A DNA stretch of 42,567 nucleotides from Candidatus Paracaedibacteraceae bacterium (lineage in GTDB: Bacteria; Pseudomonadota; Alphaproteobacteria; Paracaedibacterales; CAIULA01): assembly GCA_027328625.1 (NCBI GenBank), contig DAHVSZ010000002.1, positions 1 to 42,567 on the forward strand, given 5' to 3'. The translations under genes and the position numbers were made by a program. The notes under the pieces are model-generated. The model was given only the letters and a program-made list of their open reading frames with translations, ran no database searches and was not told the origin of the DNA. This document shows positions 8,756-17,770 of the stretch, piece after piece. Each line of letters begins with the position of its first letter. The first letter of the stretch is position 1.

Positions 8756-9991
8756 TCAAGCCGCCTCTCTAATCCCTAACCGTGCCCATACGATTTGTAA
8801 TGCATCAACAAGCTCATAAATCATCTTAGAAGTGTGGGCCGGAGTCACGGTTAAGCGAAGACGTTCTTGACCTTTTGGAACAGTTGGATAATTAATAGGT
8901 TGCACATAGATGCCAAATTCCTCTAAAAGTTCTTTTGAAAGTTGCTTGCACAAAGCCGCATCTCCAACAATAACCGGCACAATATGACTAGCGGAATCTT
9001 TAAAAACAATAGATGTTTTACGCAAAAGAGACTTTAATAAATTCACATTCTGCCAAAGTTTTTCTCTGTAAGAAGAATCTTCCATAAGGATTTTAATTGA
9101 TTTTTTAGCAGCCACTGCAATTGCCGGAGGTAGAGAAGTCGTAAAAATGAAACCAGCAGCATAACTTCTGATATAATCAATAAGCTCATGAGAACTTGCA
9201 ATGTACCCCCCCACCACTCCATAAGCCTTGGCAAAATTACCTTGAATAATGTCAATTTTATCAGATAGACCCAATTGGCCTGCAACACCCTCGCCTCTGG
9301 GCCCATAAATACCAACAGCATGGACTTCATCTAAGTAAGTCAAAGCATTATATTTTTTTGCTAATTCAGAAATTTTTTGAATAGGAGATATATCACCATC
9401 CATTGAATAAACAGAAACGAAAGCAATAATTTTTGGACGATTAATATCTATGGATGCTAATTTTTGCTCAAGGTCATGCAAATCATTATGGCGAAAAACT
9501 ATTTTTTCAGCATGACTATGACGAATACCCTTAATCATTGATGCATGATTTTTATCGTCACTTAGAAAAACAACATCAGGCAATCCTTCACCCAAAGCGC
9601 ATAAACTGGCTTCATTGGCAGCATAGCCAGAGCTAAAAATAAGCCCTGCCTCTTTACCATGCAGATCGGCCACAACTGTTTCCAGCTTTACATGCTTGTT
9701 ATGAGTACCAGAAATATTGCGGGTGCCGCCTGAACCCACTCCAAACTCATGGGCAGATTTACAGAAAGCTTCGATCACTTCCGCATGATGGCTCATACCT
9801 AAATAATCATTGCTACACCAAACAACGACTTTTTTCTTCAAATCATTGTTGTTCCATAAGGCATAAGGAGCTTCACCCACTAAACGCTCAAGATTGGTAA
9901 ATACACGATACCGATTCTCTGCTTTAAGAGTCTGTAGTTTTTCTTTAAAAATATCATTATAGTTCATCATAACGGTTTTATAATGCCGCAT
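8756..9991 (-). CDS. hemA: 5-aminolevulinate synthase (C4 pathway)
   Basis: PLP-dependent alpha-oxoamine synthase condensing glycine and succinyl-CoA to 5-aminolevulinate, the first step of heme synthesis in Alphaproteobacteria. Family landmarks in order (411-residue numbering): [10 protein letters not shown] (27-36), CSNDYLGM (59-66), [11 protein letters not shown] (86-96), [17 protein letters not shown] (219-235), PLP lysine in GNFAKAYG (Lys255), [10 protein letters not shown], and the C-terminal [16 protein letters not shown]. Length is normal. The family usually begins close to the MNYNDIF motif, so the ATG at 9967 is a likelier start than the one at 9991, though neither has a clear Shine-Dalgarno. 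It is divergent from xseA, with only 27-51 bp between them. It implies heme is made from host- or self-derived succinyl-CoA. Confidence 0.96.
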   Translation of the reverse strand: MRHYKTVMMNYNDIFKEKLQTLKAENRYRVFTNLERLVGEAPYALWNNNDLKKKVVVWCSNDYLGMSHHAEVIEAFCKSAHEFGVGSGGTRNISGTHNKHVKLETVVADLHGKEAGLIFSSGYAANEASLCALGEGLPDVVFLSDDKNHASMIKGIRHSHAEKIVFRHNDLHDLEQKLASIDINRPKIIAFVSVYSMDGDISPIQKISELAKKYNALTYLDEVHAVGIYGPRGEGVAGQLGLSDKIDIIQGNFAKAYGVVGGYIASSHELIDYIRSYAAGFIFTTSLPPAIAVAAKKSIKILMEDSSYREKLWQNVNLLKSLLRKTSIVFKDSASHIVPVIVGDAALCKQLSKELLEEFGIYVQPINYPTVPKGQERLRLTVTPAHTSKMIYELVDALQIVWARLGIREAA

Positions 9992-10018
9992 TTTTAGGAT
10001 AAAAGTACAGCCTGAATC

Positions 10019-11386
10019 ATGTTAAATGATAATTTACTCTTCGAAGAACAAGCTCTAGCAGAGATACCTCAAGAAATACCAGTATTGAGCGTAACTGAAC
10101 TCTCATATGCTCTCAAGCGTCACGTTGAAGGCCAATTTAATAAGGTACGCGTGCAAGGTGAAGTATCAGGATTAAAACGCCACACTTCAGGGCATTATTA
10201 TTTTGCCCTCAAAGATCAGGATTCTGTATTGGATGGAGTTTGTTGGCGTGGCACATCTTTAGGCATTAATCTTGAAGAAGGACTCGAGATTATTGCCCAA
10301 GGCAGGCTTACAACATATCCAGGCCGGTCTAAATATCAAATTGTCGTAGAATCCGCCAAAGCTGCAGGACAAGGTGCGCTTTTAAAACTTTTAATGGAAA
10401 GAAAAGCCAAACTTGAAGCCGAAGGATTGTTTGCTCATAAAAAGCCTCTCCCACAATTTCCAAAACATATTGGTATTATAACCTCTCCGACTGGCGCTGT
10501 TATTAAAGATATTCTTCATCGCATTTCAGATCGCTATCCTTGCCGAGTAACCATCTGGCCTGTGTTGGTCCAAGGTCCAGGAGCAGCTGAACAAATAGCA
10601 ACCGCCATTGATGACTTTAATAACCTGAATCCGGACATGCGCCCAGATGTTTTGATTGTTGCCCGGGGTGGTGGCAGCTTAGAAGACTTATGGGCATTTA
10701 ATGAAGAAATCGTGGTCAGATCAGCTGCAAACAGTAGAATCCCTTTAGTATCCGCCGTTGGTCATGAAACGGATACGACATTAATTGATTTTGCCTCTGA
10801 TCTAAGAGCACCTACCCCAACAGCAGCGGCTGAATTAGTTACACCTGTTTTAAGTCAGCTTTTGTATACATTACAACTTTTTGAAGAAAGAATTGGCTCT
10901 TTAATAAAGCGACAACTGCAAAATCACTTTACTCACCTAACAGGATTAAATCGTGGGCTTCCAGATCCAATTTTATTACTGGAAAATGCCTCATTGCGTT
11001 TAGATGATTGGAGCGATCGGTTTGCTTTATCCAGAATTAGTATCATCAATAACAAACTTAATCTTTTAGATAATTTAAGCCTTAGGCTCAAACATCCAGA
11101 ACAAATCCTGCAACAAGCAACATCTTGTTTTGAACAGTTATCTCAAACCCTTTCTAATCTTTACGAACGTTTCTTTGAAAAGCTTGAGCAGAATCTAGGA
11201 CTTTTAAATTTATGTCTAGAGCAAAATTCATATCAACGTGTTTTAGATAGAGGATTTTGTTGGATAGCCAGTGGAACAGCGATCATTAACTCAGCTAAAG
11301 CCTTGCGAGAAAATCAAAATCATCCTATTACTTTGCATTTTTCGGATGATCAGGTGAAGATTCAGCCGAAGGTCTTAGAGGAATAA
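10019..11386 (+). CDS. xseA: Exodeoxyribonuclease VII large subunit
   Basis: Large catalytic subunit of ExoVII, which degrades single-stranded DNA in both directions with small XseB subunits. The 455 residues start with an OB-fold ([16 protein letters not shown] to CWRG, about 24-78). Next comes the catalytic core, with [23 protein letters not shown] (about 151-173), the [16 protein letters not shown] motif (about 217-232) and [28 protein letters not shown] (about 245-272). The C-terminal half is a helical, coiled-coil-prone region as expected. xseB is not next to it. Its 3' end overlaps the convergent DUF2155 gene by 59 bp. The ATG is only about 27 bp from the divergent hemA start and the Shine-Dalgarno is poor. 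Confidence 0.96.
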   Translation: MLNDNLLFEEQALAEIPQEIPVLSVTELSYALKRHVEGQFNKVRVQGEVSGLKRHTSGHYYFALKDQDSVLDGVCWRGTSLGINLEEGLEIIAQGRLTTYPGRSKYQIVVESAKAAGQGALLKLLMERKAKLEAEGLFAHKKPLPQFPKHIGIITSPTGAVIKDILHRISDRYPCRVTIWPVLVQGPGAAEQIATAIDDFNNLNPDMRPDVLIVARGGGSLEDLWAFNEEIVVRSAANSRIPLVSAVGHETDTTLIDFASDLRAPTPTAAAELVTPVLSQLLYTLQLFEERIGSLIKRQLQNHFTHLTGLNRGLPDPILLLENASLRLDDWSDRFALSRISIINNKLNLLDNLSLRLKHPEQILQQATSCFEQLSQTLSNLYERFFEKLEQNLGLLNLCLEQNSYQRVLDRGFCWIASGTAIINSAKALRENQNHPITLHFSDDQVKIQPKVLEE

Positions 11387-11822
11387 CGGCAACCTCTTGG
11401 CAGTCTTGGATCGTCACGCTGTAATCAGGGTGAGAAAAACTAGGTGATGCACTATTAATCCACGATGAAAAGACAAGAGAAATCACTGGTTGCTGTGGAA
11501 CTCGCGGAACAGTTGAGGCTAATACAGGTTGATATCTGGTTTGCTGCACCCATGCTTCAATAAATGACCAATTAATCTCATAAGCAAGACCAACTTTCTT
11601 TTTAAAACACTCTCTCGGACGAATGATCAAATTACCATGCTTGATCGGTTTTAAAAGAGTGGTCTTTAAAGTCGTTGTTTGTCCTGTAATTTTATTTAAA
11701 ACACGAATTGTGACTTCTTTTGTTGTTTGAGGAGTTTCATCGGTTTTAGAAGATTGAGGTTGAGCTTGACTATTACCCATTAAGCTAAACAATATTATTA
11801 AAAGATAGTTTAACTTACACAT
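11328..11822 (-). CDS. DUF2155 family exported protein
   Basis: A 164-residue protein with an N-terminal signal peptide (hydrophobic core LNYLLIILFSLM, likely cleavage after SQA at about residue 20). The mature part has the DUF2155 pattern: VTIRVLNKITGQTTTLKTTLLKPIKHGNL, a RPRECFKKK segment, a VFSSWINSASPSF stretch and HPDYSVTIQDC near the end. The two Cys residues in those motifs could form a periplasmic disulfide. This family is widespread in Alphaproteobacteria and its function is unknown. The last 59 bp overlap xseA on the opposite strand, so the C-terminal ~19 residues are encoded antisense to the end of xseA. Confidence 0.8.
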   Translation of the reverse strand: MCKLNYLLIILFSLMGNSQAQPQSSKTDETPQTTKEVTIRVLNKITGQTTTLKTTLLKPIKHGNLIIRPRECFKKKVGLAYEINWSFIEAWVQQTRYQPVLASTVPRVPQQPVISLVFSSWINSASPSFSHPDYSVTIQDCQEVAVIPLRPSAESSPDHPKNAK

Positions 11823-11916
11823 TTTTAACTCAACGCTTACTCAACTCATAAAATAATCGTAACATGAGGTTGTTAATTTGCCAATGTGGTGATTAGAGAT
11901 CGATTACTTCATTTCC

Positions 11917-11970
11917 GCGCAGATAGCAATCCAGGAAAATGTATCCTCGGACTTGTTCCAAGGATCTTTT
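11917..11970. repeat. Degenerate copy of the dispersed repeats
   Basis: Fragments of the families seen elsewhere: GCAATCCAGGAAAATG is followed by ATCCTCGGACTTGTTCC and AGGATC, a decayed version of the CCTCGGA-TCAAG-TCCGAGG hairpin. It lies in the 184-bp gap between the DUF2155 gene (start 11822) and the GNAT stop (12007). Confidence 0.5.
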
Positions 11971-12006
11971 GGATATCTTACGACAAACTTTCAAGATAAG
12001 AACAAC

Positions 12007-12621
12007 TTAAGCCCACTTAATATCCAAAGATGGTAACCTACTCATATCAAAGCAACAATAACTTAAAACATCGGACAATTTGTCTTTATCTTTACCAGGC
12101 CAATAACCTTTTAAGGTTGCTTCATGTTCAAAACCCAACCTTTCAGGAATTGCGATACTTTTTGGGTTTTCTGCATCACATTTAATTTCAACTTTGCGAG
12201 CTTGCATATGCTCAAAGGCATACCGCACTAGAGCATTGATACCTTCTGTCGCGTAACCTTGGCCTTGCCAACTTTCAGAAAGTAAATAACTAATCCCATA
12301 AAAAGGCACATACCAGTTCAGCTGAAAAGGTGGATATCCAAAACGTCCGATAATTATGTTTGTTTCTTTATGAATCACCAAAAAACGCATGTAGGTACGT
12401 GTTATCCACTCCGCATGATGAATCCGTGCTTCTTTTTCCAAGCCTTCAACAGTGTAAGGAAATACTGCAGGAAAATTCAACCATTTGACAAAACCTTCAT
12501 AACCATCTTTTAAGGCTTTATATATGCCTTCTCCATCCCTTGCCCTAGGTGGACGGAGAATTAAGCGTGGCGTTTCAATGAAAGTTGGTAAATTAAGAAG
12601 AATAGGATCTGCTATTGGCAT
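12007..12621 (-). CDS. GNAT family N-acetyltransferase (RimJ/RimL type)
   Basis: A 204-residue acetyl-CoA-dependent acyltransferase. The N-terminal IETPRLILRPPRARDGEGIYKAL is the standard beta1-alpha1 opening of the RimJ/RimL subgroup. ISYLLSESWQGQGYATEGINALVRYAF contains the acetyl-CoA pyrophosphate loop (GQGYATE, about 129-135). VEIKCDAENPKSIAIPERLGFEHEATLKGYW is the conserved C-terminal part. Substrate is unknown; relatives modify ribosomal-protein N-termini or small molecules. The start overlaps the end of tilS by 29 bp, so it is the third gene of the trxB-tilS operon and probably translationally coupled. Confidence 0.88.
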   Translation of the reverse strand: MPIADPILLNLPTFIETPRLILRPPRARDGEGIYKALKDGYEGFVKWLNFPAVFPYTVEGLEKEARIHHAEWITRTYMRFLVIHKETNIIIGRFGYPPFQLNWYVPFYGISYLLSESWQGQGYATEGINALVRYAFEHMQARKVEIKCDAENPKSIAIPERLGFEHEATLKGYWPGKDKDKLSDVLSYCCFDMSRLPSLDIKWA

Positions 12622-13798
12622 TTTTAACCTTTCTCTGTTCTTTTCTTACTTCTATTAACCCACCTTTTACTTTTTTTAAATAACATCCCCCACCGGTCGC
12701 ACCAATAAAGTCAGGGGAGACAATCTTATAATAAAGATTTTTCAAACTCTTGTAAGGAAGCGGATAAGGATGACCACCTATTTCTAACAACAGTTTTGTT
12801 AAAATACGATAGGCAATTTCAGGATGAAGCTGTTTAAAGGATTCAAGTTTGATTAGGTTTTTTTCACTCATAACTCCTGTGACAACAAGATTCAAAGACC
12901 AAAAATCAGAATTCTGGATTGCCACGTTGCTTTGCTCCTCGCAATGACGAGATCTATCTGCCGTCATGGCGAGCGAAGCGTGGCGATCCAGTGTATTTTT
13001 TTGAGGTATTTTACCGCAAATGCTGCTGTTCCGGATCAAGTCCGAGGATGACATTATGATGTTCGAGAAAGCGATTTTAACTTGCTGCTCAATGTAGTCA
13101 TCAGCCAAACGAAAACGCTCTATTGTCAAGCCAACATGATCTGCCGTTAGACCTTCTTTTTTTAAAATTGGCAAAAGATGTCGCCAGCGGATTCGCTCAA
13201 ATTGAGTATTTAGATTGCTCGGATCTTGGATAAAGTCTTGTGAAAATCGCTCCAAAGTCTTTTTCAAACGATCAGAACTAATCGTCAAGAATGGACGGAT
13301 AACCTTTAGATCACCCTCAACCAAACATGGCTGAATACAACAAAGTCCTTTTAAACCAGAACCTTTACTAAGGCGCATCATAAAAGTTTCCCATTGGTCT
13401 TCCAAATGATGAGCTGTCATTAATATATTGACTTTATGTTCCCTGCACCATTTCAATAACAGCTGATAACGAGCTTCTCGAGCTTTTTTTTGAATTGCCG
13501 AATTTACTTTTTCATGGTTCCATGTAAGCGTGTGATGCTCAATTCCTCTTTCGGTAAGCCAAGCATGAACTTGTGAAGCTTCCAATGCAGATTCAGGGCG
13601 AAGTTGATGATCCACTGTAAGTGCAATAACTTTTATTTCTCGCGCACTTGCCCATTCATGCATCAATAAAACAAGCGCCATACTGTCGCCTCCCCCTGAA
13701 ACAGCGACAGCAACTGAACTTTTCAAAGAATAAGATTCGATGAATTTTGCAAATTCGTGTTGTAAAATGGGATTACCTTTCACGCCCTCGTCTAACAT
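12593..13798 (-). CDS. tilS: tRNA(Ile)-lysidine synthase TilS with in-frame repeat insertion
   Basis: Converts C34 of the CAU anticodon of tRNA-Ile2 to lysidine, allowing AUA decoding; essential in most bacteria. The 401 residues show the PP-loop SGGGDS (34-39), TVDHQLRPES (61-70), the TAHHLEDQWETFMMRLSKGSG signature (128-148) and the C-terminal SPDFIGATGGGCYLKKVKGG. Residues about 248-297 have no counterpart expected in TilS. They coincide with a palindromic repeat (12914-12991) plus a second repeat fragment near 13028-13053, read in frame as a peptide containing DRHASLAMTAD and SRHCEEQSNVAIQ. The flanking sequence still reads as TilS, so the protein is probably functional. The ATG shares one base with the trxB stop (TAATG) and the 3' end overlaps the GNAT gene. 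Confidence 0.95.
   Translation of the reverse strand: MLDEGVKGNPILQHEFAKFIESYSLKSSVAVAVSGGGDSMALVLLMHEWASAREIKVIALTVDHQLRPESALEASQVHAWLTERGIEHHTLTWNHEKVNSAIQKKAREARYQLLLKWCREHKVNILMTAHHLEDQWETFMMRLSKGSGLKGLCCIQPCLVEGDLKVIRPFLTISSDRLKKTLERFSQDFIQDPSNLNTQFERIRWRHLLPILKKEGLTADHVGLTIERFRLADDYIEQQVKIAFSNIIMSSSDLIRNSSICGKIPQKNTLDRHASLAMTADRSRHCEEQSNVAIQNSDFWSLNLVVTGVMSEKNLIKLESFKQLHPEIAYRILTKLLLEIGGHPYPLPYKSLKNLYYKIVSPDFIGATGGGCYLKKVKGGLIEVRKEQRKVKNANSRSYSS
12908..13057. repeat. Palindromic repeat inserted in frame in tilS
   Basis: Arms 12914-12949 (CTGGATTGCCACGTTGC to GCAATGACG) and 12962-12991 (CGTCATGGCGAGCG to GGCGATCCAG) form an imperfect inverted repeat. The adjoining GGATCAAGTCCGAGGATGACA (13033-13053) is a copy of another dispersed hairpin. 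The segment is about 150 nt, a multiple of three, with no stop in the tilS frame. It resembles Rickettsia palindromic elements in behaviour: size, palindromy and in-frame location in a core gene. Confidence 0.8.
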
Positions 13799-14745
13799 TA
13801 CAAATGTAAGAATTTCTCAGCTTCTAAGGCAGCCATACATCCTTGGCCTGCCGCCGTGACAGCTTGGCGGAAAATTTTGTCTTGTACATCTCCTGCAGCA
13901 AACACACCTGGTATATTGGTTGCTGTGCTGCCAGGTTTGGCCAAAATATAGCCCTCATTGTCTGTGTCAATTTGGTCTTTAAACACTTCACTCATCGGTG
14001 TGTGACCAATGGCAACAAATAAACCGTCCACCTCAAGCTTGCTTTTTGCTCCAGTCTTTTGATTTAAAAGAGATAAACCTGTAACACTTCTTGGATTTTC
14101 TGTGCCCAAAATTTCATCAACAGATGTATCCCAAATTACTGATATTTTTGGATTTTTAAATAATCTGTCTTGAGCAATCTTTTCGGCCCTTAAAGTATCG
14201 CGCCTGTGAATTAAAGTTACATGTTCAGCAAAATTGGTTAAAAAGATGGCTTCTTCAACAGCGGTGTTTCCCCCACCAACAATGGCAACCTTTTTCCCTC
14301 TAAAGAAAAAACCGTCACAAGTGGCACAGGCTGAAACGCCAAATCCACGGAATTTCTCTTCGCTTTCAATTCCAAGCCATTTAGCTTGGGCACCCGTTGC
14401 GATTATAACTGTATCAGCTGTATAAAGAGTGCCACCTTCTGACCAACATTTAAATGGTCTTTGACTAAAATCAACCTTTGAAATAAGATCTTCAACCATT
14501 TCTGTACCAACATGCTCAGCTTGGGCACGCATTTCCTCCATCAGCCATGGCCCCTGTATGGTCTCTCTAAAGCCTGGATAGTTTTCAACATCCGTTGTAA
14601 TAGTCAGCTGACCACCAGGTTGTAACCCCAACAATTGGATGGGTTTTAAATTTGCACGAGCCGCATAAATAGCAGCTGTATAGCCTGCTGGCCCACCACC
14701 AATAATAAGAACCTTGGTATGTTTTTGGTTAGATTGATCAGTCAC
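13798..14745 (-). CDS. trxB: Thioredoxin-disulfide reductase
   Basis: FAD- and NADPH-dependent reductase that keeps thioredoxin reduced. The 315 residues contain the FAD-binding IIGGGPAG (14-21), the redox-active CATC (Cys140/Cys143), the NADPH-binding VGGGNTAVEEA (156-166), the HRRDTLRAE motif for the NADP phosphate, and the C-terminal FAD motif GVFAAGDVQD followed by RQAVTAAGQGCMAA. All key residues are intact and the length is standard. The start codon is GTG (14745). It heads a three-gene operon with tilS (one-base overlap TAATG) and a GNAT acetyltransferase. Confidence 0.98.
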   Translation of the reverse strand: MTDQSNQKHTKVLIIGGGPAGYTAAIYAARANLKPIQLLGLQPGGQLTITTDVENYPGFRETIQGPWLMEEMRAQAEHVGTEMVEDLISKVDFSQRPFKCWSEGGTLYTADTVIIATGAQAKWLGIESEEKFRGFGVSACATCDGFFFRGKKVAIVGGGNTAVEEAIFLTNFAEHVTLIHRRDTLRAEKIAQDRLFKNPKISVIWDTSVDEILGTENPRSVTGLSLLNQKTGAKSKLEVDGLFVAIGHTPMSEVFKDQIDTDNEGYILAKPGSTATNIPGVFAAGDVQDKIFRQAVTAAGQGCMAALEAEKFLHL

Positions 14746-14823
14746 GGATAATTCTGCTTATTTGTATTAAATTCTTTTTTTGAATATAACTTAGTATACA
14801 GTTTCTCACAAACTGAAAAGTAC

Positions 14824-16164
14824 TTAATCTGCCGTAGCAGCATCCAAATCTTCTAGTACTTTAGATCTGTGATTCCAGGTCAATGCAAAGAAAGCAGCGC
14901 TTAAAACACCAGAAACAGCCACCATCAAAAAAGCGTAATCCCAGCCAGAATAATCAACAATTGCGCCAATACCAATACCAGTAACAGCAGTTCCTAAGTA
15001 CCCAAATGTTCCGGTCAGTCCTGATGCAGCACCTGCAGCTTTTTTAGAAGCAAAGTCAGCGGCTGCAACCCCCACTAAAATCTGTGGGCCAGAAACTAAA
15101 AAGCCAATTCCAACCATACCAAGGAAATGTAACCAAACATATCCTTCTGGTACTTTCCATAAGAACACAACACACAATACAAGTAATAGCATAAAGACTG
15201 TACCAACCTGCCCTCTATGTCCTTGAAACATTTTATCGGAAAGATACCCAGCGACCACACCACCAAACATACCGGCTACATCGAATGCAGCAGCTTGCCA
15301 GCCAGCTAGATGTAGAGAACTTCCCTTAAATTCACGCAAAAAAGTCGGTGCCCAATTAAAAACAGCCATACGAACAATATATAAAAAGAAATTCGCAAAA
15401 CACACATACCAAACAAGCTTGTTTTTCATGACTCTTTCAAACAAAATTTCTTTCATTGAAAGGTCTTCTTCTTCAATGTTTGAATTCGGATTTACAAGAC
15501 CGTGATGTTCTTCAATTGAAGGAAGTCCTAATGATTGAGGTGTATCTCGCAAACGATTAAATAAAAATATCGCCAGAAGTAAGCATATAATCCCAGGCAC
15601 ATAAAACGCATAACGCCAACCAAAATGTTCAATTAAAAAGCCGGCTAATACTAAAATGGTAGCTCCACCGATTTGTTGAGATGTATTCCAAAGAGCCCAT
15701 TTTGTTGCTAGTTCTTTTGGACTAAACCAATGAGTTAATAATCTTGCACACGGTGGCCATCCCATTGATTGAAAACACGAATTAAGAGTCCAAAAGATCA
15801 TCAAAAAAGTTAAACTTGAACTTATACCAACAAACAGATTCATGACCGCTGACATGAATAAACCAAAAGTCATCAAATAACGCGCGTTAGAACGATCCCC
15901 AAGTAAACCGCTCAAACCTTTTCCAAATCCATAGACAATAGCCGCAACGGTGATGATGACACCTATTTGTGTTTTGCTGTACCCTAATTCGGACTGCATG
16001 GAAGGAATTGCCATTGTAAAGTTCTGACGAACAAGATAAAAACCTGCATATCCTATCATCATTGAATACATCATTCGTATTCGCCAGTAACGATAGGTTT
16101 TAGAGTTATTTTGCGCAGATTCAGAGGCTGCACAACCATCTATTGAGAGTGTATTTGTTACCAT
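14824..16164 (-). CDS. MFS organophosphate:phosphate antiporter (OPA family, UhpC/PgtP-like)
   Basis: A 446-residue inner-membrane carrier with about 12 TM helices. The N-terminal half carries the OPA pattern: YAGFYLVRQNFTMAIPSM (TM1), YGFGKGLSGLLGDRSNARY in the loop between TM2 and TM3, and QSMGWPPCARLLTHWFSPKE followed by WNTSQQIGG. Members exchange sugar phosphates, glycerol-3-phosphate or phosphoglycerate for inorganic phosphate. In intracellular bacteria (for example chlamydial UhpC) they import host glucose-6-phosphate. The exact substrate cannot be told from sequence alone. It lies 78 bp upstream of trxB on the same strand and is probably transcribed from its own promoter; no UhpAB-type regulators are adjacent. 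Confidence 0.88.
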   Translation of the reverse strand: MVTNTLSIDGCAASESAQNNSKTYRYWRIRMMYSMMIGYAGFYLVRQNFTMAIPSMQSELGYSKTQIGVIITVAAIVYGFGKGLSGLLGDRSNARYLMTFGLFMSAVMNLFVGISSSLTFLMIFWTLNSCFQSMGWPPCARLLTHWFSPKELATKWALWNTSQQIGGATILVLAGFLIEHFGWRYAFYVPGIICLLLAIFLFNRLRDTPQSLGLPSIEEHHGLVNPNSNIEEEDLSMKEILFERVMKNKLVWYVCFANFFLYIVRMAVFNWAPTFLREFKGSSLHLAGWQAAAFDVAGMFGGVVAGYLSDKMFQGHRGQVGTVFMLLLVLCVVFLWKVPEGYVWLHFLGMVGIGFLVSGPQILVGVAAADFASKKAAGAASGLTGTFGYLGTAVTGIGIGAIVDYSGWDYAFLMVAVSGVLSAAFFALTWNHRSKVLEDLDAATAD

Positions 16165-16342
16165 CTAATCGTACTTAACAATAAGCCCCTAAAGTAAATT
16201 GTATAAAATTTATGCTTCTATTGCACTCTTTTTTTATCATTAATTTGACTCTCTTTGTTTTATTGCTAAAAGCTCAAAATAATTTCTTATTACTAAAAGT
16301 ATATTTCATTGTTAAGAAATCTAATTAAATGGAAAGCCTAGA

Positions 16343-17731
16343 TCATGCTTCTAATGAGCGACGAAGAATATCAATATCATTTGAGAATTCTTTGTCTTTT
16401 TCACAGAATTCTTGAACTTTTCTAACCGAGTGCAAAACTGTAGTATGGTCGCGCCCACCAAACTTCCGCCCTATTTCTGGTAAAGATTTAGACGTCATAA
16501 TCTTTGATAAATAGATCGCTACCTGTCTTGGCTTAGCAATGTTTTGCAAACGCCGACTTGATAAAAGATCAGAAATTTTAACATTGTAAAACTCACAAAC
16601 TCTTTTTTGAATGTCTTCAATGGTCATACGACGATCATTCGATCGCAGAAGGTCTCTTAAGACTTCTTGCGTTGTATCTAAAGTAATATTGCGCCCAACT
16701 AACGTAGCATGGGCCACTATTCGATTAAGTGCCCCTTCTAATTCACGGATATTAGAGGTAATTTTAAAAGCTAAAAACTCCATGACATCTTTTGAAATTT
16801 TAACATCCATACAGTCTGCTTTTGCTTGTAAAATACCCAATCTTAATTCATACGTCGTTGGGTGAATATCAGCCACAAGTCCCCATCCTAACCTAGATTT
16901 TAGACGCTCTTCCATTTTTTCTAGATCAGCTGGTGATTTATCAGCAGAAATAATAACTTGACGATTATTGTCCACAAGGGCATTAAATGTATGAAAAAAC
17001 TCTTCTTGAGTCGTGTCTTTTCCACTAATGAATTGCACATCATCAATCATTAAAACATCGACAGTGCGGAATTGCTCTTTAAAAGCTACTGTATCTTTGT
17101 AGCGAAGCGCTCGAATAAACTGATACATGAACTTTTCAGCTGACAGATAAATAACTTTTCGCGACGGATGAATTTTTTTGATATGCCAAGCGATTGCATG
17201 CATTAAGTGTGTTTTACCAAGACCAACTCCACCATAAAGAAAGAGAGGATTAAATAGTGGAGCTTCAGATTCAGCAACTCTAAGTGCTGCTGCGTAAGCA
17301 AGCTCATTTGGTTTCCCCACAACAAAGTTTTCAAAAGTAAAGCGACTGTCTAAAGCAGCACTCATATCTTCTCTGTTTTCATCAAACTCTTCGTTATCTT
17401 GAAGCTGAGGAGAAGTTGATTCATTTTCAACTAACTTGATCTTAGGTGGCGGAGAAATCTTAATTCCAATTTCAATTCGTGTCAGACTTGGCAATACTGA
17501 GGACCAATGAAAATGTAAACGCTCGCTATAATGAGCTAAAATCCAATCTTTCATAAAACGACTTGGCGCATTGAAATGAACACAATCATTTTCAACTGAA
17601 ACTAATTCGAGTGGGCTAATCCAACTTTTAAACGCAGCATCTCCAAAATCCTGAGATAGCTTTACGCATATTTGCTGCCACTGATCCATCAAAAGAGGGT
17701 GCACCAACGGAGAAATCTGTTGTGTTATCAT
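16343..17731 (-). CDS. dnaA: Chromosomal replication initiator DnaA
   Basis: AAA+ initiator that binds DnaA boxes and opens oriC. The 462 residues have domain I (about 15-85), a short acidic linker (about 100-125), and domain III with Walker A GGVGLGKT (167-174), Walker B VLMIDD (226-231) and a sensor region near 262-283. Domain IV carries the DnaA signature GGRDHTTVLHSVRKV (425-439), which contacts the DNA box. The start ATG is preceded by AAGGAG at about 9 nt. It is the last gene of a phhB-lipoprotein-dnaA run, 39 bp after the lipoprotein gene. I saw no cluster of DnaA boxes in either neighbouring gap, so this is probably not beside oriC. Confidence 0.98.
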   Translation of the reverse strand: MITQQISPLVHPLLMDQWQQICVKLSQDFGDAAFKSWISPLELVSVENDCVHFNAPSRFMKDWILAHYSERLHFHWSSVLPSLTRIEIGIKISPPPKIKLVENESTSPQLQDNEEFDENREDMSAALDSRFTFENFVVGKPNELAYAAALRVAESEAPLFNPLFLYGGVGLGKTHLMHAIAWHIKKIHPSRKVIYLSAEKFMYQFIRALRYKDTVAFKEQFRTVDVLMIDDVQFISGKDTTQEEFFHTFNALVDNNRQVIISADKSPADLEKMEERLKSRLGWGLVADIHPTTYELRLGILQAKADCMDVKISKDVMEFLAFKITSNIRELEGALNRIVAHATLVGRNITLDTTQEVLRDLLRSNDRRMTIEDIQKRVCEFYNVKISDLLSSRRLQNIAKPRQVAIYLSKIMTSKSLPEIGRKFGGRDHTTVLHSVRKVQEFCEKDKEFSNDIDILRRSLEA

Positions 17732-17770
17732 CTATCAAAGCTCCTTCTCAACAAATCACTCCCTCTTTCA

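Noticed and set aside
8756-9991. CqsA/LqsA-type autoinducer synthase beside the CqsS/LqsS-like kinase
   Set aside because: The enzyme is in the same superfamily, but [13 protein letters not shown], the [15 protein letters not shown] block and the [16 protein letters not shown] end are those of 5-aminolevulinate synthase.
16165-16342. oriC next to dnaA
   Set aside because: No cluster of TTATNCACA-like boxes or AT-rich 13-mers could be seen in the gaps around dnaA.
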